The notes below the pieces were generated by a model. That model was given only the letters and a program-made list of their open reading frames with translations. It was not told the DNA's origin and did no database searches. DNA of 64,000 nucleotides from Pseudomonas wayambapalatensis (GTDB taxonomy: Bacteria; Pseudomonadota; Gammaproteobacteria; Pseudomonadales; Pseudomonadaceae), in assembly GCA_014268975.2 (NCBI GenBank), contig CP077096.1:2703501-2767500 (forward strand), in the 5' to 3' direction. The translations under genes and the position numbers were made by a program. This document shows positions 55,876-63,627 of the stretch, piece after piece. Within the stretch, counting starts at the first letter, position 1. Each line of letters opens with the position of its first letter.

Positions 55876-56478
55876 TCAGAAGGTGGGCGGCGTGATCACC
55901 CAGATGACCACCGTGTCCACCTCGCCAGGGTTGCCATAGCGGTGCGGCTCCTGGCTGGGAAAACTGAAGCTGTCGCCTTCATCGAGCAGGAAGTGGCGCT
56001 CTCCCACCCACAGCTCGAAACGCCCTGACAACACATACCCGGCTTCCTCGCCTTCGTGGCTGTAGCTCTCCTGGCTGTAGGCGCCCGGCGGGAAGCGCGA
56101 ATGCAGCATCTCCAGCTGGCGGTTGGGCTGCGGGGTGAGCAACTGGTCGACCACGCCATCTTCGTAATGCACGCTCAGACGGCTTTGCCTGCGCACCACG
56201 AAGCCCTGGTCCTCGGGCGCGGTGCTGGCTTCGCTGGCGAAGAACCACTGGATGGTCACCCCCAGGCTGCGGGCGATGTTGAACAGCGCCGGGATCGAGG
56301 GGTACGACAGGTTGCGTTCCAGCTGGCTGATGTAGCCAGCGGTCAACTCGCTGAGGCGGGCCAGTTCCGCCAGGGTCATGCCGCGGCGCTTGCGCAGGCC
56401 GCGGATGCGGGTGCCGAGGAACTGCGGCGCGGCGGCACCGCCTTCGGCGAGTTGCGGGACGAGGGGGCGCTGGCTCAT
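55876..56478 (-). CDS. XRE-family regulator with C-terminal cupin
   Basis: A 200-residue regulator: a helix-turn-helix of the Xre type (LRKRRGMTLAELARLSELTAGYISQLERN) and a cupin sensor (SYSHEGEEAGYVLSGRFELWVGE, FSFPSQEPHRYGNPG). Regulators of this layout (PuuR-like) control catabolism of amines and amino acids. It lies 42 bp behind the flavoenzyme gene on the same strand, and probably regulates the unit to its right. ATG 56478 is used; ATG 56493 is the alternative, neither with a strong site. Confidence 0.85.
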   Translation of the reverse strand: MSQRPLVPQLAEGGAAAPQFLGTRIRGLRKRRGMTLAELARLSELTAGYISQLERNLSYPSIPALFNIARSLGVTIQWFFASEASTAPEDQGFVVRRQSRLSVHYEDGVVDQLLTPQPNRQLEMLHSRFPPGAYSQESYSHEGEEAGYVLSGRFELWVGERHFLLDEGDSFSFPSQEPHRYGNPGEVDTVVIWVITPPTF

Positions 56479-56520
56479 CGAGGGTCGGTCCATCGGTAAA
56501 AACCGGGAGTATGACCAGCC

Positions 56521-58473
56521 TCAGAGCGACCAGGCAACCGCCAGGCCGTCATGGATTGCCTCTTCAGCGGTTCGTGGAGCCAGGCAATCGCCGATGCGCC
56601 GTACTTCGACCAGCCCGGCCAGTTCCTGGGCCAGGGTGTCGACAGGCTGGTGACCGAGGCACAGCACCAGGGTGTCGATCTGTTCGAAGATCATGGGTTC
56701 GCCACTGGCGGAGTGCTGCAAGTACACGGTGTTGTCGTCGGTGCCGTAGAGGCGGGCGTAGGGGGTGATGGGGATACCCAGGCGGTGCAGTTCGCCGGCC
56801 ATCTGGTCACGCACGTAGAGCGGCAGGCTCTCGCCGCAGTGAGTGCCATTGACAGCCAGTTGCACCTGATGACCTTCGCGCACCAGGCGTTCGGCGATGC
56901 CTGGGGCGATCCAGTCGCAGCGCCAGTCCAGCACCAGCACCGAGCGCCCCAGGGCGTGCTCGTTGCGCAGCACCTGCCAGGCATCCACCACCTGCAGCTC
57001 GCCGCTGCGCTCAAATGCAGGCCAGTAGGGGGTGGCACCGGTGGCCGCGATCACCAGGTCTGGCCGTTCGCGCTCGACCAGCGCGCGGTCTACACGGGTA
57101 TTGCGTACCACCTGCACCCCTGCCAGTGCCAGTTCGCGCTGCAAGTTGGTGCTGGCGCCGCCGAACTCGCTGCGCCGTGGCAGCAGTTGCGCCAGCAGCA
57201 CCTGGCCGCCGAGCTGCGGGCCCGCTTCGTACAGCGTCACTTCATGGCCTCGGGCGGCGGCGACGATGGCCGCCTTCATGCCTGCCGGACCACCGCCAGC
57301 CACCAGGATACGCTTGCGCCGGGAGGCAGGTGTGACGGCGCCGTACTGCAGTTCACGACCGGTTTCCGGGTGCTGGATACAGGAGATCGGCAGGCCCCGA
57401 TGGAAGTGGCCGATGCAGGCCTGGTTGCAGGCGATGCAGGCGCGCACGTCTTCGACACGGCCCTGTTCGGTCTTGGTCGGCATCTGCGGGTCGCAGATCA
57501 GCGCACGGGTCATGCCGCACACATCGGCCTGGCCACGGGCGAGAATCAGTTCGGCTTCCTGCGGCTGGTTGATACGGCCAGTGACGAACAGCGGGATGTC
57601 CAGGCGCGCCTTGAAACTGCCGGCTTCGCGGGCCAGGTAGGCCGGTTCGATGGCCATCGGTGGGACGATATGCACCGCGCCACCCAGGGTCGCCGAGGTG
57701 CCGGCGACGATGTGCAGGTAATCGACCTGATTCTGCACCGCGATGGCGGCCGCCATTGATTTGTCTTCGCTCAAGCCTTCGCTGTCACGCTCGTCGGCAC
57801 TGATGCGCAGGCCGACGATGAACTGTTCGTCAGTGGCTGCACGCACCGCTGCCAGCACTTCGCGCAGAAAACGCAGGCGTGCTTCGAGGTCGCCGTTGTA
57901 GCCATCGGTACGACGGTTGACACGTGGATTGAGAAACTGCGCGGGCAGGTAACCGTGGCTGGCCACCACTTCGACGCCGTCCAGCCCGGCCTGGTGCAGG
58001 CGCCGGGCTGCACTGGCGTAGCCCTGGACGATTTCGTCGATCATGGGCTGCTCCAGGGCGCGCGGCATCACGCGAAAGCGCTCGTTGGGCACCGCCGAGG
58101 CCGAGTAGGCCACTGCCAGCAGGCCATCGGCCGATTCCATGATCTCCCGGCCGGGATGGAACAGCTGCGACAGCACCACGGTGCCGTGTGCGTGGCAGGC
58201 CTGGGCGATACGTCGGTAACCGTCGATGCAGGCATCGTCGGTGGCCATCAGCACATGCGAGGTGTAGCGCGCGCTGTCGTGAACCCCGGCGACCTGCAGC
58301 ACGATCAGGCCGGCGCCGCCCTCGGCGCGGGCGCGCTGATAGGCGACGAGCTTGTCGTTGATCAGATTGTCGGTGGGCAGGCAGGTGTCGTGACCACTGG
58401 ACATGATGCGGTTCTTCAAGCGTTTGCCACGGATCTGCAAGGGTTCGAACAGGTGAGCGAAGGCAGTCGACAT
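56521..58473 (-). CDS. NADH:flavin oxidoreductase, TMADH/2,4-dienoyl-CoA reductase family
   Basis: A 650-residue flavoenzyme with an Old Yellow Enzyme barrel (residues about 1-350: MSSGHDTCLP, HPGREIM, SHGYLPAQFLNPRVNRRTDGY), a 4Fe-4S motif CIACNQACIGHFHRGLPISC, and a C-terminal FAD/NAD module (LVAGGGPAGMKAAIVAAARGHEVTLYEA). Relatives demethylate N-methylated compounds or reduce enoyl-CoAs. I chose ATG 58473, with GGAG upstream; ATG 58509 lacks a site. The neighbours (aldolase, cupin regulator, NCS1 permease) suggest catabolism of a nitrogen compound, unproven. Confidence 0.85.
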   Translation of the reverse strand: MSTAFAHLFEPLQIRGKRLKNRIMSSGHDTCLPTDNLINDKLVAYQRARAEGGAGLIVLQVAGVHDSARYTSHVLMATDDACIDGYRRIAQACHAHGTVVLSQLFHPGREIMESADGLLAVAYSASAVPNERFRVMPRALEQPMIDEIVQGYASAARRLHQAGLDGVEVVASHGYLPAQFLNPRVNRRTDGYNGDLEARLRFLREVLAAVRAATDEQFIVGLRISADERDSEGLSEDKSMAAAIAVQNQVDYLHIVAGTSATLGGAVHIVPPMAIEPAYLAREAGSFKARLDIPLFVTGRINQPQEAELILARGQADVCGMTRALICDPQMPTKTEQGRVEDVRACIACNQACIGHFHRGLPISCIQHPETGRELQYGAVTPASRRKRILVAGGGPAGMKAAIVAAARGHEVTLYEAGPQLGGQVLLAQLLPRRSEFGGASTNLQRELALAGVQVVRNTRVDRALVERERPDLVIAATGATPYWPAFERSGELQVVDAWQVLRNEHALGRSVLVLDWRCDWIAPGIAERLVREGHQVQLAVNGTHCGESLPLYVRDQMAGELHRLGIPITPYARLYGTDDNTVYLQHSASGEPMIFEQIDTLVLCLGHQPVDTLAQELAGLVEVRRIGDCLAPRTAEEAIHDGLAVAWSL

Positions 58474-58523
58474 GCGTACGAGCTCCAGCGTGCGTTCTTG
58501 TTTTTTCATGGAAGTGTACCTTC

Positions 58524-58550
58524 AGTAAAAAATCAACTTGTTTTTTTACT
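58524..58550. promoter_or_regulatory. palindromic operator candidate between the flavoenzyme and aldolase genes
   Basis: AGTAAAAAA and its exact complement TTTTTTACT enclose nine bases (58533-58541) in the divergent gap. The symmetric site lies 50 bp from the flavoenzyme start and 78 bp from the aldolase start, well placed for control of both by the XRE-cupin protein. Confidence 0.5.
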
Positions 58551-58627
58551 TTGGCAGGACTAGCGTTCGGCTCATCCCCTCGTACTGGGATAAGCTCGTC
58601 CCCACAAGAACAATCCTGGATGACACC

Positions 58628-59383
58628 ATGCACCCCAGCGAACGTACCCTGCGTGAGGAACTGGCCGCCTGTTATCGGCTGATTGCGCATTTCCGCATGA
58701 CGGACCTGATCTTCACCCACATCTCGGTGCGCGTGCCCGGCCCCGAGCATCATTTTCTGATCAACCCCTATGGCCTGCTGTTCGAGGAAATCACCGCGTC
58801 CAACCTGGTGAAAATCGACCTGCAAGGGCGTGCCGTGGAGGCGTCGCCGTACCCGGTCAATCCGGCTGGCTTCGTCATCCACAGCGCCATCCACGGCGCA
58901 CGCGAGGATGCCCAGTGCGTGTTGCACACCCACACCCGTGCCGGGTGCGCGGTGGCGGCGCTCGAGTGCGGGCTGCTGCCGGTCAACCAGATCTCCATGG
59001 AGTTCTACGGCAAGGTCGCTTACCACGACTATGAGGGTGTCGCCCTGGACATGGACGAGCAGCAGCGACTGGTCGCCGACCTCGGGGACAAGCCGGTGAT
59101 GATCCTGCGCAATCATGGGCTGCTGACGGTGGGGCGCACGGCCGGCGAGGCGTTTCTGCGCATGTTCTACCTGGAGAAGGCCTGCGAGATCCAGTTGGCG
59201 GCGCAGAGTGCCGGGAAGGTGGTGCTGCCATCGCCCGAGGTCTGCGCGCATACCGAGCAGCAGTTCAATGCTCCGGCGAGGCCGCTCAAGCCCGGTGAGC
59301 TGGCGGACCCGGATGCCATGGGGCTGGCCTGGGGGGCGCTGTTGCGCTTGCTGGAGAAAGTGGCGCCGGATTATCGGGACTGA
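58628..59383 (+). CDS. class II aldolase/adducin-family protein
   Basis: A 251-residue protein with the zinc-site pattern of class II aldolases: THISVRVPG early, then VLHTHTRAG (His-x-His) and ILRNHGLLTVG with the third histidine. Members include fuculose-phosphate aldolase-type enzymes and non-aldolase decarboxylases. It is divergent from the flavoenzyme with a shared palindrome, suggesting joint control. ATG 58628 begins the usual N-terminus; the frame is open further left without a site. Confidence 0.82.
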   Translation: MHPSERTLREELAACYRLIAHFRMTDLIFTHISVRVPGPEHHFLINPYGLLFEEITASNLVKIDLQGRAVEASPYPVNPAGFVIHSAIHGAREDAQCVLHTHTRAGCAVAALECGLLPVNQISMEFYGKVAYHDYEGVALDMDEQQRLVADLGDKPVMILRNHGLLTVGRTAGEAFLRMFYLEKACEIQLAAQSAGKVVLPSPEVCAHTEQQFNAPARPLKPGELADPDAMGLAWGALLRLLEKVAPDYRD

Positions 59384-59385
59384 CG

Positions 59386-59422
59386 GCAGAAGCGGCTTTT
59401 TGTAGCGAAAGGCCGCTTCTGC
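59386..59422. terminator. hairpin between converging aldolase and permease genes
   Basis: GCAGAAGCGGC and its exact complement GCCGCTTCTGC pair around a 15-base loop, 3 bp behind the aldolase stop. T-rich and A-rich stretches flank or sit in the loop, rather than following the stem, so termination is likely but not canonical. Confidence 0.45.
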
Positions 59423-59441
59423 AAAAGACCGGTGTCGTCGG

Positions 59442-60839
59442 TCAATGTGCCTGGGGTTCGATCAACTGCGCCGGCGCTTGCCTGGCCTTGCCCCGGGCAA
59501 CCCAGTAATACAGCACGCTGGGTACCACCAACCCGATCAGCCACGACACATCGACACCGCCCAGGTGCGCAACCATGGGCCCGGTGTACAGCTTGGTGTC
59601 AATGAAGGGCATCTGGATCAGCACGCCGATGCTGTAGACGATGATGCCGGGCCAGTTCCAGCGGCCATAGCGCCCGTCGGGATCGGCCAGGGCAGGGATG
59701 TCGTAACGCTCGCGGGTAATGAAGTAGTAGTCCACCAGGTTGACCGCGCTCCAGGGCACGAAGAAGGTCAGCAGGAACAGGATGAACGACTTGAAAGCAC
59801 TCAGGAACGAATGCTGACCGAGCAGGGCCACCAGCGTCGCAGCACCCACGATGCCGAGCACGAACAACAAGCGCTGCAAGCGACTGATCTGCAGGCTGCC
59901 GCGAAAACCGCTGATGATCGTGGCGATGCACATGAAGCTGCCGTAGCTGTTCAGGGTTGAGATGGTCACCTTGCCGAAGGCGATGGCGAAGTACAGCAGC
60001 GCCGCGGTGGTGCCGGCGCCACCCAGGCCGACGATGTAGGCCACTTCACGCCCCGAAAACTGACCGCCGGCAATCGCTGCGGCGAACACGCCGAGGATCA
60101 TCGATGCCTGGGCGCCGATCACCGAGCCCAGGCCGGCGGCGAGGAAGGTCTTGAGCGGCGACGTGTTGCTGGGCAGGTAGCGTGAATAATCGGCGACGTA
60201 GGGGCCGAAGGCGATCTGCCACGAGGCGGCCAGCGACACCGCCAACAGGAACGAGGCCCAGCTGAAGTGGCGGTTGTCGAGCAGTTGGCCGATATCGGCG
60301 AGCATCAGGATACGGCTGAACAGATAGACGAACGCAATGATCCCCAGCACGCTGGCGACACGGCCGATCCAGTGGATCACGCGGTAGCCGGCGAGGGTGG
60401 CCAGCACGATCACGCCAGCGAAGATCAGGATACCGGCACTGTCGCTGACACTGAGCAACTGGCCGATAGCCTGGCCCGACAGCACTGTGCCGGTGGCAGT
60501 GAACCCCAGGTACATCAAGCACACCAGCACCATCGGGATGGCCGCGCCATAGACGCCGAACTGCACGCGGCTGGAGATCATCTGCGGCAGCCCCAGTCGC
60601 GGCCCCTGGGCGGCGTGCAAGGCCATGACCGCTCCGCCAATCACTTGGCCCAGCAGCAGGCCGATCAGCGACCAGAACACATCACCGCCAAGCACGACGG
60701 CGAGGGCGCCGGTCACGATGGCGGTGATCTGCAGATTGGCTCCCAGCCACAGGGTGAACTGGCTGTACACGCGTCCGTGGCGTTCAGCTTCGGGAATGTA
60801 GTCGATCGAGCGCCGCTCGATCACGGGCTTGCTGGACAT
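59442..60839 (-). CDS. NCS1-family purine/cytosine permease
   Basis: A 465-residue transporter with twelve hydrophobic segments. QFTLWLGANLQITAIVTGAL and the loop AFGPYVADYSRYLPSNTSPLKTF are typical of NCS1 (CodB-like) permeases, which import cytosine, purines, allantoin or hydantoins. ATG 60839 is preceded by GGAGCACC. The frame is open far upstream, but the family begins here. A symmetric site at 60908-60927 lies about 70-90 bp upstream. Confidence 0.87.
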   Translation of the reverse strand: MSSKPVIERRSIDYIPEAERHGRVYSQFTLWLGANLQITAIVTGALAVVLGGDVFWSLIGLLLGQVIGGAVMALHAAQGPRLGLPQMISSRVQFGVYGAAIPMVLVCLMYLGFTATGTVLSGQAIGQLLSVSDSAGILIFAGVIVLATLAGYRVIHWIGRVASVLGIIAFVYLFSRILMLADIGQLLDNRHFSWASFLLAVSLAASWQIAFGPYVADYSRYLPSNTSPLKTFLAAGLGSVIGAQASMILGVFAAAIAGGQFSGREVAYIVGLGGAGTTAALLYFAIAFGKVTISTLNSYGSFMCIATIISGFRGSLQISRLQRLLFVLGIVGAATLVALLGQHSFLSAFKSFILFLLTFFVPWSAVNLVDYYFITRERYDIPALADPDGRYGRWNWPGIIVYSIGVLIQMPFIDTKLYTGPMVAHLGGVDVSWLIGLVVPSVLYYWVARGKARQAPAQLIEPQAH

Positions 60840-61108
60840 GTGGTGCTCCGCTGGTTTGTTGTTGTAGGGCGGGGAGGGCATCCTGAGGGATGACTCTGCT
60901 CTTATATCATCATGTATATACAAGATGGTCAATGCGCAGGCATCGACTTTTGGGATAGCGAAAAGGTCACTGCAAAACCATCCACCACTTGCATAAACAG
61001 CTGACTGTTGCGCAACCCTAAGCCGCAACTGTGCTGGTCGCTGGCGAAGGAATACCCTTATGCTGTAACGAAATATGTCGTGAAATGCCTGATAGAAGGA
61101 ACACCACA
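60840..61108. other. divergent intergenic region between permease and EamA genes
   Basis: This 269-bp gap carries both promoters. It is AT-rich around 60900-60925, where the palindrome sits, and AAGGAAC just before 61109 is the EamA ribosome binding site. No gene was seen. Confidence 0.4.
60908..60927. promoter_or_regulatory. palindromic operator candidate upstream of the NCS1 permease
   Basis: CATCATGTAT-ATACAAGATG is a 20-bp palindrome with a single mismatched pair and the core TGTATATACA, a form typical of GntR-family operators. No GntR gene is adjacent. Confidence 0.45.
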
Positions 61109-61996
61109 ATGCCAGTCAAGGACCTGCTGATCGCCCTGTTGGTGATCATTGCCTGGGGCGTCAACTTCGTGGTCATCAAGGTCGGGCTCGACGGCCTTCC
61201 GCCCATGCTGCTCGGCGCCTTGCGTTTCATGCTGGTGGCCTTTCCGGCGATCCTCTTCATCAAGCGCCCGAACCTGCCCTGGCGCTGGCTGATCGCCTAT
61301 GGCGCGACCATCTCCCTCGGGCAGTTCGCCTTCCTGTTCCAGGCCATGTACAGCGGCATGCCTCCGGGGCTGGCTTCGTTGGTACTGCAATCGCAGGCGT
61401 TCTTCACCTTGGGTTTCGCTGCGCTGTTTCTGGGGGAGCGGTTGAGCCCGGCCAGTGTCCTCGGGTTGCTGGTGGCGGCCGGCGGCCTTGCGGTGATCGG
61501 CAGCGAAGACAGCAGTCATGTGCCATTGGTGGCGCTGCTGTTGACCCTGTGCGCCGGCGCCATGTGGGGCATGGGCAATATCATTACCCGGCGCTTTGGC
61601 TCGGTGGACCTGGTGGCCCTGGTGATCTGGGGCGGGTTGATCCCGCCGCTGCCGTTCCTGGCGCTGTCGTGGTGGTTGGAGGGGCCGCAGCGCATCGGTC
61701 ATGCGCTGGCCAACATCGGCATGAGTTCGGTGCTGGCGTTGCTCTACCTGGCGCTGGTCGCCACCATGCTCGGCTACAGCCTGTGGAGCACATTGCTCTC
61801 GCGTCACCCGGCCGGCAAGGTCGCGCCATTTTCGCTGCTGGTGCCGGTGATCGGCCTGAGCTCCTCGGCCTGGCTGCTCGACGAGCGCCTGAGCGCCGCA
61901 CAGGGTTGGGGGGCGCTGCTGGTGATGCTGGGGCTGCTGATCAATGTCTTCGGGCCGCGCCTGGGCCAACGCCTGCGAGCTGCCAGCGCGCAGTAA
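61109..61996 (+). CDS. EamA/DMT-family exporter
   Basis: A 295-residue protein with ten hydrophobic segments in two EamA repeats (IAWGVNFVVIKVGLDGLPPMLLGALRFMLV in the first; GNIITRRFGSVDLVALVIWGG in the second). It resembles the O-acetylserine/cysteine exporter EamA, though DMT specificity varies widely. ATG 61109 is supported by AGGAAC upstream; the longer frame from 61031 lacks a membrane start. Confidence 0.85.
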   Translation: MPVKDLLIALLVIIAWGVNFVVIKVGLDGLPPMLLGALRFMLVAFPAILFIKRPNLPWRWLIAYGATISLGQFAFLFQAMYSGMPPGLASLVLQSQAFFTLGFAALFLGERLSPASVLGLLVAAGGLAVIGSEDSSHVPLVALLLTLCAGAMWGMGNIITRRFGSVDLVALVIWGGLIPPLPFLALSWWLEGPQRIGHALANIGMSSVLALLYLALVATMLGYSLWSTLLSRHPAGKVAPFSLLVPVIGLSSSAWLLDERLSAAQGWGALLVMLGLLINVFGPRLGQRLRAASAQ

Positions 61997-62056
61997 CCTG
62001 TCGAACGCGAGGCTCTGTTAGCATCTGGGGTTTTCCAGAACCACGGAGCCGTGCCC

Positions 62057-62377
62057 ATGATCATTTCCACCACCAGCCAGCTCGAAGGTCGCCCGATCAG
62101 CGAGTACCTCGGCGTGGTCAGCGCCGAATCGGTGCAGGGCGTCAACTTCGTGCGCGATTTCTTCGCACGCTGGCGCGACTTCTTCGGCGGTCGCTCGCAA
62201 ACCCTGGAAAGCGCATTGCGCCAGGCGCGCGAGCAGGCCACCGAGGAACTGCTGGAGCGGGCACGTCGCTTGCAGGCCGATGCAGTGGTGGGCGTGGACT
62301 TCGAAATCAGCATGCCGTCCGTGCAGGGTGGGATGGTCGTGGTGTTCGCCACCGGGACGGCTGTGCGTCTTGAATAG
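62057..62377 (+). CDS. YbjQ/UPF0145-family protein
   Basis: A 106-residue protein with STTSQLEGRPISEYLGVVSAESVQG, the ARERA-like helix LRQAREQATEELLERARRLQADAVVGVDFEI and MVVVFATGTAVRL. This is the YbjQ family, small oligomeric proteins once proposed to bind heavy metals, function unknown. ATG 62057 follows ACGGAG at eight bases. Confidence 0.88.
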   Translation: MIISTTSQLEGRPISEYLGVVSAESVQGVNFVRDFFARWRDFFGGRSQTLESALRQAREQATEELLERARRLQADAVVGVDFEISMPSVQGGMVVVFATGTAVRLE

Positions 62378-62518
62378 CGGCGAGGTGCCACTGGTCGGGC
62401 AAAGGTCTTTCGTCCGGGTGGTCTGCAAATGACCGGCTAGTCTCAGTTCAACGAGCCGTGTTTCTCTGGGCAAGCAGGCTGCTTGCCGACGCGGTCGCTT
62501 TTGGAGGGGAGACAGGGT

Positions 62519-62713
62519 ATGAGCGAGTCCTATATCGAAGACCTGAACGACGCATTCCCGATCAACAGCCAGGTACGTTGCGGCCAGACGGCCTTTCACC
62601 TGGGTTTTGCCAACATGACCCTGGACGAATCCGAGCAGCTTCAGCCGGCCCACTTGCAGCGCAGCAAGAAAGGGCGCTTCACGCCACGGGTGCCCGCCAA
62701 GAAGTCATCCTGA
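62519..62713 (+). CDS. small conserved-looking hypothetical protein
   Basis: A 64-residue soluble protein with no recognised family. A strong GGAGGGGA eight bases before ATG 62519 and good codon bias support it as real. The C-terminus is basic (RSKKGRFTPRVPAKKSS). A convergent terminator follows at 62755. Confidence 0.6.
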   Translation: MSESYIEDLNDAFPINSQVRCGQTAFHLGFANMTLDESEQLQPAHLQRSKKGRFTPRVPAKKSS

Positions 62714-62754
62714 CGCCTCATTGATGCCCATCGCAGGGGCCTGCTCCGGGCATG

Positions 62755-62782
62755 AAAAAGCCCGGCCTTGCGGGCCGGGCTC
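62755..62782 (-). terminator. rho-independent terminator of the minus-strand gene at 62800
   Basis: On the minus strand: GAGCCCGGCC, loop CGCAA, GGCCGGGCT, then a T run (62755-62759 on the plus strand are A). It lies just behind the stop of the gene at 62800-63135. Confidence 0.85.
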
Positions 62783-62799
62783 AAGTAGCGGTGTACAAC

Positions 62800-63135
62800 T
62801 CAGTTGAGTGGGTCGATCACCTTGACGGTCTGCTGCTCACGGGCGGCAGGCCATTCTTGTTGCAGGGTCATGAGTACGCGTTCGACGAACTGAGTGTCGG
62901 CGGCGGCCTTCTTGCCGACGTAGCCCTGGCCACGGCGGTAGACCTTGAAACGGGCGCACATGCTGTCGGGCATATGCAGGTCGGATTCGTCTTCGACGGT
63001 GTTGGCCGGCAGGCGGTCGAGGCGGACCTCGCCAGTCTGGCTGACCCACAGCAGGTGGTCGTCGAGGCTGTCCTTGCGTGCGGCGAACAGCTGAGCCAAT
63101 TGGTCGATCGTAGGATTGTTGTTCAAGTTCATCAT
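62800..63135 (-). CDS. conserved hypothetical protein
   Basis: A 111-residue soluble acidic protein I cannot assign. PTIDQLAQLFAARKDSLDDHLLWVSQTGEVRL at the N-terminus and FVERVLMTLQQEW near the end look helical. It starts with two ATGs in a row (63133-63135 first) behind GGGGGC. It has its own strong terminator, so it is probably a single-gene transcript. Confidence 0.65.
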   Translation of the reverse strand: MMNLNNNPTIDQLAQLFAARKDSLDDHLLWVSQTGEVRLDRLPANTVEDESDLHMPDSMCARFKVYRRGQGYVGKKAAADTQFVERVLMTLQQEWPAAREQQTVKVIDPLN

Positions 63136-63376
63136 AAAGCCCCCATTACCCATTCATTGGTGATTTTCACAGTTGGCGCCACAGCGGTGTAGCGCTCTAC
63201 CAAGGCTGCTACAGCAGCATCGCAACAGGGGCTTTCTCACGCTGCCTTTTGGACAGTTTCCCTCTCCACGGACGGCCTGCGTTACCGCGCAGGCCGTCTG
63301 GAACACCCTTGCCACCGCTCCCGATCAGGGAGACGGCCTCATCATGCACAAGGCTGGGGAAGGGCGTCAATGGGTT

Positions 63377-63402
63377 TGTAGTGAAAATTTTTAGTCACTA
63401 CA
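63377..63402. promoter_or_regulatory. hyphenated palindrome in an AT-rich patch
   Basis: TGTAGTGA and TCACTACA pair exactly across ten AT-rich bases. This is operator-like, but no gene start is close on either side, so the role is unclear. Confidence 0.3.
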
Positions 63403-63502
63403 TCTTGTCGGACAATCCTGCTTTTTCAGGGGAATAGCGCGCACTCAAGGTCATCCCTTTCAAGGTGTTCGCGTGCGATTGTGTGAGGGCTTACAGGGGC
63501 TT

Positions 63503-63582
63503 GCCGAAAGTTTTTTAGTGCCTATGAGATCGAGCGCCGCGCGTGCGGCGCTCGATCTCATAGACGCTGAAAATCTTTCGGC
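63503..63582. repeat. 80-nt near-perfect inverted repeat (38-bp arms, 4-nt loop)
   Basis: The arms 63503-63540 and 63545-63582 match at 34 of 38 positions; the inner 19 bp (63522-63540 against 63545-63563) are exact, around the loop GCGT. It lies 45 bp behind the stop of the beta-lactamase gene. It may be a P. putida intergenic repeat or a very strong terminator. Confidence 0.7.
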
Positions 63583-63627
63583 GAACCCCTCTCAGCCTCT
63601 ACGCAAACACCTTGAAATGCATGGCAC

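Larger units (their letters stand above)
63136..63627. other. intergenic region with two palindromes
   Basis: About 490 bp without a supported gene. It contains the promoter of the minus gene at 62800-63135, an 8-bp-arm palindrome at 63377-63402 (TGTAGTGA ... TCACTACA) in an AT-rich patch, and the 80-nt hairpin at 63503-63582 before the end of the beta-lactamase gene. Confidence 0.5.
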
